NCBI GenBank assembly: GCA_031268685.1
Contig: JAIRWW010000248.1
Location: 1 to 7,689, forward strand
DNA from: Azoarcus sp.
Lineage (GTDB): Bacteria > Pseudomonadota > Gammaproteobacteria > Burkholderiales > Rhodocyclaceae
Direction: 5' to 3'
Length of the DNA stretch: 7,689 bases
Shown: piece by piece, positions 1 to 5,773 of the stretch
Position numbering within the stretch: position 1 is the first letter of the stretch
Layout: every line of letters begins with the position of its first letter
Program-made: the position numbers and the translations under genes
The notes under the pieces: model-generated
Database searches by the model: none
What the model saw: the letters and a program-made list of their open reading frames with translations, nothing else
Told to the model about the DNA's origin: nothing

Positions 1-885
1 GTCTTTATCCATGGCGAATCCGGCACCGGCAAAGAAGTCATCGCCCGTCTCATCCACAATCTCGGCATGCGCGCCGCAGGCCCCTTCGTGCCCGTCAACT
101 GCGGCGCGATTCCGCACGAGCTGATGGAAAGCGAATTATTCGGCCATCGCAAAGGCAGCTTCTCCGGCGCAACGGCGGACAAAAACGGCCTTTTCCAAGC
201 AGCTGGCGGCGGCACACTTTTCCTCGACGAAGTCGCCGACCTGCCGCTTTCCATGCAGGTTGCGCTTCTGCGCGCCATCCAGGAGCGCGCCGTCCGCCCG
301 GTTGGCGCGCAAACCGAAGAAGCGGTCGATGTGCGCATTCTCTCGGCTTCACATCACGACCTCGGAAAACTTGTGGCGGAAAACCGTTTCCGGCAGGATC
401 TTTACTTCCGCATCAACGTCATCACCCTGCGCGTGCCGCCCTTGCGCGAACGCCTGGAAGACATTCCCGAACTTGCCGTGCATGTGCTTGCGCGTCTGGC
501 CGAACGAGACGGCGGCCCGCGGCGCAGTCTCTCCCAAGAGGCGCTGTCCGCCCTACAGCGATACCACTTTCCAGGCAACGTGCGCGAGTTGGAAAACATC
601 CTGGAACGCGCCTGCGCGCTCTGCGAGAGCGAACTGATCGGCGCGGACGACCTGGGGCTGGACAGCCTTACGGACAGCATGCACTTCGCCGCCGTCACGC
701 CAGACGAAGAAGCGGATGAAGAAAACGGCGTCGCCGACGACTTCGGCGAAACCCCCGGCGACGAACGCGCGCGCATGCTGAAAGCGCTCGACGAAACCCA
801 TTGGAACCGTTCGGCGGCGGCGCGCAAGCTCGGCATGACGCTCAGGCAGTTGCGCTACAGACTGCAAAAATGGGGCATGGATTGA
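1..885 (+). CDS. pilR: Sigma54-dependent response regulator PilR, 3' part (5'-truncated by window edge)
   Basis: The reading frame is open from base 1, so the gene starts upstream of the window; 294 residues are visible. Counting from the first visible codon, Walker A is GESGTGKE at 5-12, the sigma54-contact loop is GSFSGA at 52-57 (family form GAFTGA), Walker B is GGTLFLDE ending near 77, and RVPPLRER and [10 protein letters not shown] are the usual AAA+ landmarks. The last 40 or so residues form a Fis-type helix-turn-helix with [12 protein letters not shown] and [13 protein letters not shown]. From memory, the stretch [20 protein letters not shown] and the C-terminus track Pseudomonas PilR better than NtrC, NifA or PspF. 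PilR is the cytoplasmic activator partnered with the kinase PilS; it drives sigma54 transcription of pilA. The receiver domain and pilS are not in view. Downstream is a convergent intergenic gap. The main doubt is which NtrC-family paralogue this is; the class is certain. Confidence 0.85.
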   Translation, partial: VFIHGESGTGKEVIARLIHNLGMRAAGPFVPVNCGAIPHELMESELFGHRKGSFSGATADKNGLFQAAGGGTLFLDEVADLPLSMQVALLRAIQERAVRPVGAQTEEAVDVRILSASHHDLGKLVAENRFRQDLYFRINVITLRVPPLRERLEDIPELAVHVLARLAERDGGPRRSLSQEALSALQRYHFPGNVRELENILERACALCESELIGADDLGLDSLTDSMHFAAVTPDEEADEENGVADDFGETPGDERARMLKALDETHWNRSAAARKLGMTLRQLRYRLQKWGMD

Positions 886-972
886 TCGCTTGCAGGCAGG
901 CGTCGATGCGCGCCGGCCTCGGGTTTATTTGCGCGTCCAGCCGTTTGGGTTGCAACTTTCATGGAACCTCAT

Positions 973-986
973 CCGTTCGGGCTGAG
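973..986 (+). repeat. Partial copy of the intergenic palindrome arm
   Basis: CCGTTCGGGCTGAG here is an exact 14-base match to 1116-1129, the outer part of the left arm of the complete palindrome. No matching right arm follows, so it looks like a truncated member of the same repeat family. Confidence 0.6.
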
Positions 987-1115
987 ATTCTATGGTTCAG
1001 GTCAAGATAGAGCCTTCCTCCCTGAGGAAAGCCAACATGGTGTTCCCGAGAGATGCCCATCTCGTTAAACCTGTCGTAGGGGCAGACCCCCGTGCCTGCC
1101 CTGGCCTGCATCCCC

Positions 1116-1186
1116 CCGTTCGGGCTGAGCCTGTCGAAGCCCGTGCTTCCACAGGCAATGCCCTTCGACAAGCTCAGGGCGAACGG
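1116..1186. repeat. Long imperfect inverted repeat (REP-like intergenic palindrome)
   Basis: The left arm, 1116-1141, begins CCGTTCGGGCTGAGCCTGTC. The right arm, 1161-1186, is cccttcgaca agctcagggc gaacgg on the plus strand; its reverse complement begins CCGTTCGCCCTGAGCTTGTC. The arms are 26 bases each, agree at all but a few positions, and enclose a 19-base spacer. Repeats with this core are widespread between genes of many proteobacteria. It sits between convergent genes, where such elements can protect mRNA ends or act as bidirectional stops, but no T tract follows, so a terminator role is not shown. Confidence 0.85.
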
Positions 1187-1232
1187 AATTGTCCGGACTT
1201 TCAGAGCGAACGGGATTGTTCGGACTCCCAGG
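1179..1232 (+). repeat. Two tandem copies of a 27-bp direct repeat
   Basis: The units at 1179-1205 and 1206-1232 both start gcgaacgg and share attgt-cggact in register, matching at about 22 of 27 positions. A third start (gcaaac) follows at 1233. The first unit begins inside the right arm of the palindrome (its gcgaacgg end), so the tandem repeat appears to have grown outward from that arm. Confidence 0.7.
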
Positions 1233-1282
1233 GCAAACCAGGCACGGCGCTACTGCGGCATGGGCCTGTGCCACAAATACAT

Positions 1283-1293
1283 CCCCCCCCCCC
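1283..1293. repeat. Homopolymer tract of 11 C
   Basis: Eleven consecutive C (G on the minus strand) lie 2 bases past the stop codon of the beta subunit of the CoA-transferase. It is outside any coding region, so length change here would not alter a protein. Confidence 0.8.
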
Positions 1294-1295
1294 TT

Positions 1296-1940
1296 TCACA
1301 TTGTCGCCACTTCGCCATTCACATGCAGGCGGGCCGCCGTGACGGCGCGGACCTCCTCTACCGTAGTGCCCTGTGCGATTTCCCGCAACATGAGTCCTCC
1401 CCCGGTCGGCTCTATGACCGCCAGTTCCGTGACGATCAAATCGACCCGACGCATGGAAGTCAGCGGCAAGTCACAGCAAGGGACGATCTTGGCCTTGCCC
1501 TTGGCCGTGTGGGTCATCGACACAATGACCCGGCGGGCGCAGGTGACAAGATCCATGGCCCCCCCCATGCCAGGAACCATCTGGCCGGGAACCATCCAGT
1601 TGGCGAGGTGGCCTTTTTCGTCCACTTGCAGGCCGCCCAACACAGTGACATCCAGATGCCCGCCCCGGATCAGCCCGAAGGAGAAGGCCGAGTCGAAGGC
1701 GGCGCTGCCGGGCATGGCCCCGGTCGGGCCGCCGCCCGCATCGCTAAGGTCGCGGCTGGCGAATGCTTTGTCCGGTAGCAGCCCCATGCCGATCAAACCA
1801 TTTTCCGACTGAAAAAAGACCTCCATGCCTTCGGGAAGATAACGCGAGACGAGCGTCGGCAAGCCTATGCCCAAATTCACTAATTGCCCCGGCTTCAGCT
1901 CCCGCGCCACGCGGCGGGCGATCACGGTTTTATCATCCAT
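1296..1940 (-). CDS. atoA: 3-oxoacid (acetoacetate-type) CoA-transferase, beta subunit
   Basis: 214 residues. Class I CoA-transferase subunit B, which carries the catalytic glutamate that forms the enzyme-CoA thioester; with the alpha subunit it moves CoA between an acyl-CoA and a free acid in the cytoplasm. Visible signatures are NLGIGLPT (about 22-29), the active-site SENG with Glu46, an Asp-Ala-Gly-Gly segment, IRGGH, LGGLQVDE, NWMVPGQMVPGMGGAMDLV and VTELAV. The sequence follows E. coli AtoA along its whole length, and the length fits. The start at 1940 is set by AAGGAG at 1948-1953, 7 nt upstream; a longer frame reaching 2042 reads through the alpha-subunit gene and has no such site. The ATG overlaps the alpha-subunit stop by 8 bases, which suggests translational coupling. 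It is the last gene of the operon. The true acid substrate is open; acetoacetate is only the family default. Confidence 0.92.
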   Translation of the reverse strand: MDDKTVIARRVARELKPGQLVNLGIGLPTLVSRYLPEGMEVFFQSENGLIGMGLLPDKAFASRDLSDAGGGPTGAMPGSAAFDSAFSFGLIRGGHLDVTVLGGLQVDEKGHLANWMVPGQMVPGMGGAMDLVTCARRVIVSMTHTAKGKAKIVPCCDLPLTSMRRVDLIVTELAVIEPTGGGLMLREIAQGTTVEEVRAVTAARLHVNGEVATM

Positions 1941-2595
1941 TGCAGTACTCCTTATTGATGAGCCAGTCGACCAGGACGTGGGGAGTATCCACGCTGTCAG
2001 GCGTAATGGCGCCGGTCGGCACGACATCCTCGGCTTCGGCAATGACAGTGGCCGCAGCCATTGCCATCAAGGGGTTGAAATTGCGGGCGGTCAGCGCGTA
2101 TTGCAAATTGCCGCGGTAGTCGGCGCGCTTGGCGTTGAGCAGGGCGAAATCTGCTTTCAGCGGGAGTTCCAAAAGGAAAGTATCTCCATCCACCGTCAGC
2201 GTGCGCTTGTCCTTGCCAACAACCGTGCCGATGCCAACGGCGGTGAGAATTCCGCCCAAGCCGTGGCCGCCTGCGCGCACACGTTCGGCCAGTGTGCCTT
2301 GGGGCACAAGATCCACCTCCAGTTCGCCCGCGATCATCTGGCGCTGCGTTTCGGGGTTGGTGCCGATATGGCTCACTACGATCCGGCGCACGAGCCGGGC
2401 ATCGACAAGTTTGCCGATGCCCTGGCCCGGACGGGCAGTGTCGTTGGCGATGACGGTAAGTCCACACTTGCGCTGCCGCACAATTTCGTCCATTAGCCGC
2501 GACGGCGTGCCGACGCCCATGAAGCCGCCGATCATCAGGACAGCATCTTCAGGAATGAGAGCAACGGCTTCCTCCACGGAGACGATTTTGCTCAT
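1933..2595 (-). CDS. atoD: 3-oxoacid (acetoacetate-type) CoA-transferase, alpha subunit
   Basis: 220 residues from the preferred start. Subunit A of a class I CoA-transferase, the CoA-binding partner of the beta subunit encoded next. Signatures from the start at 2595 are GGFMGVGTP (23-31), HIGTNPET (76-83), VPQGTLAER (97-105), RAGGHGLGG (107-115) and ARNFNPLMA. These follow E. coli AtoD closely, more than the PcaI/ScoA forms as I recall them. Two in-frame ATGs exist: the one at 2604 abuts the GGAG motif directly and cannot use it, whereas the one at 2595 sits 9 nt from GGAG (2605-2608) and begins MSKIVSVEEA, so the shorter form is chosen. The upstream gene stops 1 base before it (TGAAATG), which implies coupled translation. 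In this operon the transferase probably activates the imported acid rather than serving a classical ato pathway, since no thiolase gene is beside it. Confidence 0.92.
   Translation of the reverse strand: MSKIVSVEEAVALIPEDAVLMIGGFMGVGTPSRLMDEIVRQRKCGLTVIANDTARPGQGIGKLVDARLVRRIVVSHIGTNPETQRQMIAGELEVDLVPQGTLAERVRAGGHGLGGILTAVGIGTVVGKDKRTLTVDGDTFLLELPLKADFALLNAKRADYRGNLQYALTARNFNPLMAMAAATVIAEAEDVVPTGAITPDSVDTPHVLVDWLINKEYCNG
1948..1953 (-). promoter_or_regulatory. Ribosome binding site deciding the beta-subunit start
   Basis: AAGGAG on the minus strand, 7 nt before ATG at 1940. It lies inside the 3' end of the alpha-subunit gene and fixes the start within the overlapping frame. Confidence 0.8.
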
Positions 2596-2596
2596 T

Positions 2597-2938
2597 TCAT
2601 ACATCTCCAGCCGCGGGTTTGCACAGTCCGTCCAGTTCCGGAATGTCGAGCGCCATGAGCGATGAGCTGAGGCACTTGCCGTGCGCGTCCAGCGCCAGCG
2701 TCCTGGTCACTCCGCCGCCCAAAGCGCGCTCCATGACGAAGTTCATGACGCCCAGGGCGGGCAGTGTGTAGCGCGTAACCTGCCCATAGACGATGCCTGT
2801 GAAGTGCTGCCGCACGCGCTCCGGCGTAACGTATTTCTCCAACAGCGAGTAGTGCTCCGGCTCGAAAGCGATCAGCGATATATTGGAAATGTCGCCTTTG
2901 TCGCCTGTGCGGGAATGCGCGAGTTCACGTAGTTTCAT
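2597..2938 (-). CDS. AtuA C-terminal-domain-like small protein
   Basis: 113 residues, matching the short ferredoxin-fold-like domain found at the C-terminus of the longer AtuA proteins. The clearest motif is HSRTGDKGDISN at 8-19, the hallmark of this domain. Further on are YGQVTRYTLPALGVMNFVM and a Gly-rich ALGGGVTRTL segment. No signal peptide or membrane segment is seen. Its function is not known to me. In Pseudomonas AtuA this domain is fused to the large DUF1446 domain; here it is a separate gene whose ATG overlaps the stop of the large domain's gene by 4 bases (ATGA), so the two are probably made in equal amounts and work together. GGGAG at 2946-2950 lies 7 nt upstream. The family assignment is firm; any enzymatic role is inference. 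Confidence 0.85.
   Translation of the reverse strand: MKLRELAHSRTGDKGDISNISLIAFEPEHYSLLEKYVTPERVRQHFTGIVYGQVTRYTLPALGVMNFVMERALGGGVTRTLALDAHGKCLSSSLMALDIPELDGLCKPAAGDV
2605..2608 (-). promoter_or_regulatory. Weak ribosome binding site for the alpha subunit
   Basis: GGAG on the minus strand, 9 nt before ATG 2595 and directly adjoining ATG 2604. It is the weakest and most distant site in the operon, so re-initiation after the upstream stop may matter more here. Confidence 0.55.
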
Positions 2939-4272
2939 GCTTGGTCTCCCAGGTAGTGGATTTTCGGAGTTGCGGCATTGCGGGGGATCAGCACCGAGGC
3001 CACGGCAATGACTTCCCGCGTGGCCTTTGTTGCGCCGCCGCCGCCCGCCGGGCCGTTGGTGTAGAGCGTTTCAACTTCGTTGCCGATGCGGGCCGCTTCC
3101 TTGGCCGTGCTGGTTCGTCCAGCGACCCGCAAGCGCACTTCGCGGGGGATGCCCATGGAGCGCGCCGGGCCGTGAATGGCGTCCAGGCCGATCAGGTCAA
3201 AACGCAGCTCCTGCGTGCGCACACCGGTCAGGCTCAAGCGCTCGCGCACTATGTCCAGCGCCAATTGCCCACGTTCGAGTGCCCCCGGCCCGGCATAAGA
3301 GATCTGCCCTTCGCCGATATGGCCTTCGATGTGGCCGACGGAGACTTTCAGCGTATCGGTCTTGGGCTGCCCTCTGCCGCCATCGACCTGCACACGATCC
3401 GGCCCGATTTCAGTGATCGTGACCGCTGAAAAATCGGCCACCACGTCCGGGGTCAGGTAACGGGAAGGATCGTGGATTTCGTAGAGCAGTTGCTCCTTGC
3501 AGGTGCGGGCGGTGACTTTGCCGCCGGAATTCTTGACCTTTGTGATGACCGCGCTGCCGTCCGGGCTGACTTCGGCAATGGGAAATCCCAGGCGGGCAAG
3601 ACCGCCGACGTTCTTGACCGGCGGGTCGGCGAAATAGCCGCCCGTTACTTGCCCGGCGCACTCCAGCAAATGCCCGACGACGGTTCCCTTGCCCAGCAGG
3701 TTCCAGTCTTCCATCGACCAGCCGAACTCATAGACCAGCGGCGCCAGGAAGATCGCGGGATCGGCTACCCGGCCAGTGATGACGACATCGGCGTTTTCTT
3801 TCAGAGCCTCAACGATTGGCGAAGCGCCCAGGTAAGCATTGGCCGAGACGACACCGCTGAGGGACGAGACCGGCGCGCCGGTCTCCATCAGGGGGAAATC
3901 CCCACCCTTCAAATGCTCAAGCACGTCGTCGCCGGTAATGGCGGCGATCTTCAGCCCCTTGATACCCAGCGCGCGGGCAACTTCGGCAATCTTGTTCGCG
4001 CCCGCGATTGGGTTGGCCGCCCCCATATTGGTAACGATCTTGATACCCTTTTCATGGCAAGTGCGCAAGACGGCTTCCATGCGGTCGACAAGCAAGGGAT
4101 CGTAGCCCTTCTTCGGGTCTTTGAGCTTGGCCTGCTGGGCCAGCGCGATGGTGCGCTCGGCCAGGCACTCGAACACCAGATATTGGATATCGCCCTTTTC
4201 CGCCAACTCCAGCGCGGGTTCTATGCGGTCGCCCGAATAACCTGCGCCGGAACCGATTCTCACAGTTTTCAT
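2935..4272 (-). CDS. AtuA-like (DUF1446 / acyclic terpene utilisation) family protein
   Basis: 445 residues from the chosen start. Signatures of the DUF1446/AtuA family are GSGAGYSGDR (7-16), QYLVFECLAERTIALAQ, KIVTNMGAANP, ITGDDV, VVITGRVADPAIFLAPL, GGYFADPP and a Gly-rich end, TNGPAGGGGATKA. AtuA is named from the citronellol/geraniol pathway of Pseudomonas, but its reaction is not firmly established as far as I know. Here there are no geranyl-CoA carboxylase genes, so terpene use is unlikely; the neighbours are a citrate-type carrier and a CoA-transferase. The start at 4272 has GAGGAG 7 nt upstream; an in-frame ATG at 4287 would overlap that site and is rejected. The gap to the transporter stop is 16 bases, and the next gene overlaps by 4. 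The protein ends before the ferredoxin-fold domain that the fused AtuA proteins carry. No signal peptide is seen, so it is probably cytoplasmic. Confidence 0.88.
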   Translation of the reverse strand: MKTVRIGSGAGYSGDRIEPALELAEKGDIQYLVFECLAERTIALAQQAKLKDPKKGYDPLLVDRMEAVLRTCHEKGIKIVTNMGAANPIAGANKIAEVARALGIKGLKIAAITGDDVLEHLKGGDFPLMETGAPVSSLSGVVSANAYLGASPIVEALKENADVVITGRVADPAIFLAPLVYEFGWSMEDWNLLGKGTVVGHLLECAGQVTGGYFADPPVKNVGGLARLGFPIAEVSPDGSAVITKVKNSGGKVTARTCKEQLLYEIHDPSRYLTPDVVADFSAVTITEIGPDRVQVDGGRGQPKTDTLKVSVGHIEGHIGEGQISYAGPGALERGQLALDIVRERLSLTGVRTQELRFDLIGLDAIHGPARSMGIPREVRLRVAGRTSTAKEAARIGNEVETLYTNGPAGGGGATKATREVIAVASVLIPRNAATPKIHYLGDQA

Positions 4273-4279
4273 GCTGTTT

Positions 4280-4285
4280 CTCCTC
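4280..4285 (-). promoter_or_regulatory. Ribosome binding site deciding the AtuA-like start
   Basis: GAGGAG on the minus strand, 7 nt before ATG 4272. It lies in the 16-base gap after the transporter gene and overlaps the alternative ATG at 4287-4285, which is why that ATG is not used. Confidence 0.75.
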
Positions 4286-4288
4286 ATA

Positions 4289-5608
4289 TCAGAGTGGAAA
4301 GACGCCCAGGGCGACCGCGGCCAGGCTCATGATTACCGAGGCCGCGAAAAGGAAGGGAATGGAAAACTTCTGGTGCTCGCCCAGGCCAATACCGGTCAGC
4401 CCGACGACAAGGAAAGTCGCTGGAGTCAAAGGACTGACCGGAAAACCTGTTGTCATCTGCCCAAGGACGGAAGCCTGAGCAATCTGGATCGGATCGCCGC
4501 CAAAAGTCTTGTACACCTCGGCAATAACCGGCATGACACCAAAATAGAAGGAATCAGGATCGAACAGCAGGCTCAGCGGCATCGAGATGATCGCCAGCCC
4601 AAAGGGTATGTGCTGGGCCATGTCGGGCGGCACAAAGGTGACGGCGGTCTGCGCCATGGCGGCAAGCATCTTGGTGCCCCCCATGATCCCGGTGAAAGCG
4701 CCCGCGGCCAGCAGGATGCCCGCCATCATCAATGCGGCCTTTGCATGCGCATCGACGCGCGCCCGCTGCATTTTGACGTCGGGGTAGTTGATCATCAGCG
4801 CCAGCACGACGCCGATCATGAACATAACCACTGGGTCGGCAATACCGAAAATCATCATGCCCATGACGCTCAGCGTCAGCACCAGATTCACCCAGAACAG
4901 ATGGGGGCGGCGCAGGGCGCGCTCGCTGTCCGTGAGCGTGACCCGGGGCGTGTTGTCCCCTGCGGAGAAATCGCCGATTGCCGCATCGGCAGCGCACAAG
5001 CCAAGCCGCCGCTCCTCGCGTTTTCCGAGCATATAGGCGGTGACGAAAACAAAAACCAGGCCGACGGCCTGAACGAGAATCAGCGGATTGAAAATATCGG
5101 TCGCCGGGACTTTTAGTGCAGCGGCAGAACGAATCATCGGGCCTGTCCAGGGCAGGAAATTTACGCCCGCAGCCATTGAGACCACACAGGCCAGGATTCG
5201 TTTATCCATACCCAAACGCTCATAAAGCGGGAGCATTGCAGGAATAGTGATGAGAAAACATACCGCGCCGGAGCCGTCGAGATGGATTAAAAGCGCCAGC
5301 AATGCAGAACCGACGACAATACGGGGCGGCCGCGTCCCGACAACACGCAGGATGCGGTCTATTATGGGGTCCATCATTCCGGCATCGGTAACGACACCGA
5401 AAAATATAATGGCAAAAACGAACATGCCGGCAACCGGCGCAATTGCGCGTATACCGGCGACGATGAACTTTCCTGTTTCCAGTCCAAAGCCGCCGACGAG
5501 CGCGGCAATGACAGGAATTGCAATGAGCGCTACTAATGGCGACATTTTGTTGGACATAATGACCGCCAGCAATACTACAATTGTTGCCAGTCCGAGTAGA
5601 GCGAGCAT
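4289..5608 (-). CDS. CitMHS-family citrate-metal:proton symporter-like transporter
   Basis: 439 residues, almost wholly hydrophobic segments with short charged loops, about a dozen membrane helices. Landmarks are HLDGSGA (109-115) followed by TIPAMLPLYERLGMD, then GVNFLPWTGP (149-158), and FDPDSFYFGVMPV and GQMTTGFPVSPLTPATFLVVG in the second half. These match the CitMHS family (Bacillus CitM and CitH), whose characterised members carry divalent-metal-citrate complexes with protons across the inner membrane. Length is normal for the family. It is the first gene of the operon, with AAGGAG 7 nt before ATG 5608. The long soluble loop near residues 195-230 is hydrophilic and is probably the central cytoplasmic loop. 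The substrate is not certain: related acids such as tricarballylate or citramalate, or another tricarboxylate, are possible, since no citrate lyase gene is beside it. Confidence 0.88.
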   Translation of the reverse strand: MLALLGLATIVVLLAVIMSNKMSPLVALIAIPVIAALVGGFGLETGKFIVAGIRAIAPVAGMFVFAIIFFGVVTDAGMMDPIIDRILRVVGTRPPRIVVGSALLALLIHLDGSGAVCFLITIPAMLPLYERLGMDKRILACVVSMAAGVNFLPWTGPMIRSAAALKVPATDIFNPLILVQAVGLVFVFVTAYMLGKREERRLGLCAADAAIGDFSAGDNTPRVTLTDSERALRRPHLFWVNLVLTLSVMGMMIFGIADPVVMFMIGVVLALMINYPDVKMQRARVDAHAKAALMMAGILLAAGAFTGIMGGTKMLAAMAQTAVTFVPPDMAQHIPFGLAIISMPLSLLFDPDSFYFGVMPVIAEVYKTFGGDPIQIAQASVLGQMTTGFPVSPLTPATFLVVGLTGIGLGEHQKFSIPFLFAASVIMSLAAVALGVFPL

Positions 5609-5773
5609 TCTTCTTCTCCTTCAACGATTTGCGGTAATTGCCGCTTCGGATCATCTTGTGTCGTGGCGCAAAATAAAAACGTCGTTTCAACACAGATGTG
5701 TACAAATACAATTGTATGAATGTGTAGCAACTAGTAAATTGAATTTATTGGATCACACTAATCCGGTTTATTT
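5609..5773. promoter_or_regulatory. Divergent promoter/operator region between transporter operon and LysR gene
   Basis: A 165-base AT-richer spacer between two divergent starts, the classic place for a LysR-type operator. It holds a perfect 12-base palindrome ATACAATTGTAT (5706-5717), a direct repeat ATGTGTA at 5696-5702 and 5720-5726, and an inverted repeat GGAT-N7-ATCC at 5750-5764. The palindrome places TACAAT, a good -10 match, on both strands, so the two promoters may overlap here; no strong -35 is evident on either strand. The palindrome includes a T-N11-A at 5707-5719 in the style of LysR sites. Confidence 0.6.
5616..5621 (-). promoter_or_regulatory. Ribosome binding site of the transporter gene
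   Basis: AAGGAG on the minus strand, 7 nt before ATG 5608. The same 7-nt spacing recurs for the AtuA-like, AtuA-C-domain and beta-subunit genes. Confidence 0.75.

Larger units (their letters stand above)
886..1295. other. Intergenic gap between convergent genes, repeat-bearing, no supported gene
   Basis: About 410 bases separate the ends of pilR and the CoA-transferase operon. Short frames exist on both strands but none resembles a known protein. The left end has only weak stem possibilities (GGCG 899-902 with CGCC 911-914) and no T tract, so no convincing intrinsic terminator for pilR. A hairpin GGGCAG 1080-1085 with CTGCCC 1096-1101 precedes the large palindrome. The rest is the palindrome, its partial copy, a 27-bp tandem repeat and a C tract, listed separately. 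Confidence 0.8.

Noticed and set aside
402..867. Minus-strand frames opposite pilR
   Set aside because: Shadows of the AAA+ and Fis domains of pilR; no recognisable protein.
855..962. Small minus-strand frame beginning MKVATQTAG with GAGG four bases upstream
   Set aside because: About 35 codons, overlapping the end of pilR, too close a ribosome binding site and no recognised relative. It could be a remnant of an inserted element but cannot be supported.
1092..1812. Two long plus-strand frames (228 and 207 residues) over the intergenic repeats and beta-subunit gene
   Set aside because: They are antisense to a clear AtoA homologue with active-site SENG and a good ribosome binding site, and the translations resemble no protein family. 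The nine-residue repeat in one of them is just the 27-bp DNA repeat.
1867..2665. Plus-strand frames of 209 and 178 residues
   Set aside because: Antisense to the AtoD-like gene; open only because of the codon bias of the real gene.
3472..5116. Plus-strand frames of 286 and 281 residues
   Set aside because: Antisense to the AtuA-like and CitMHS genes, both of which have strong family motifs and ribosome binding sites.
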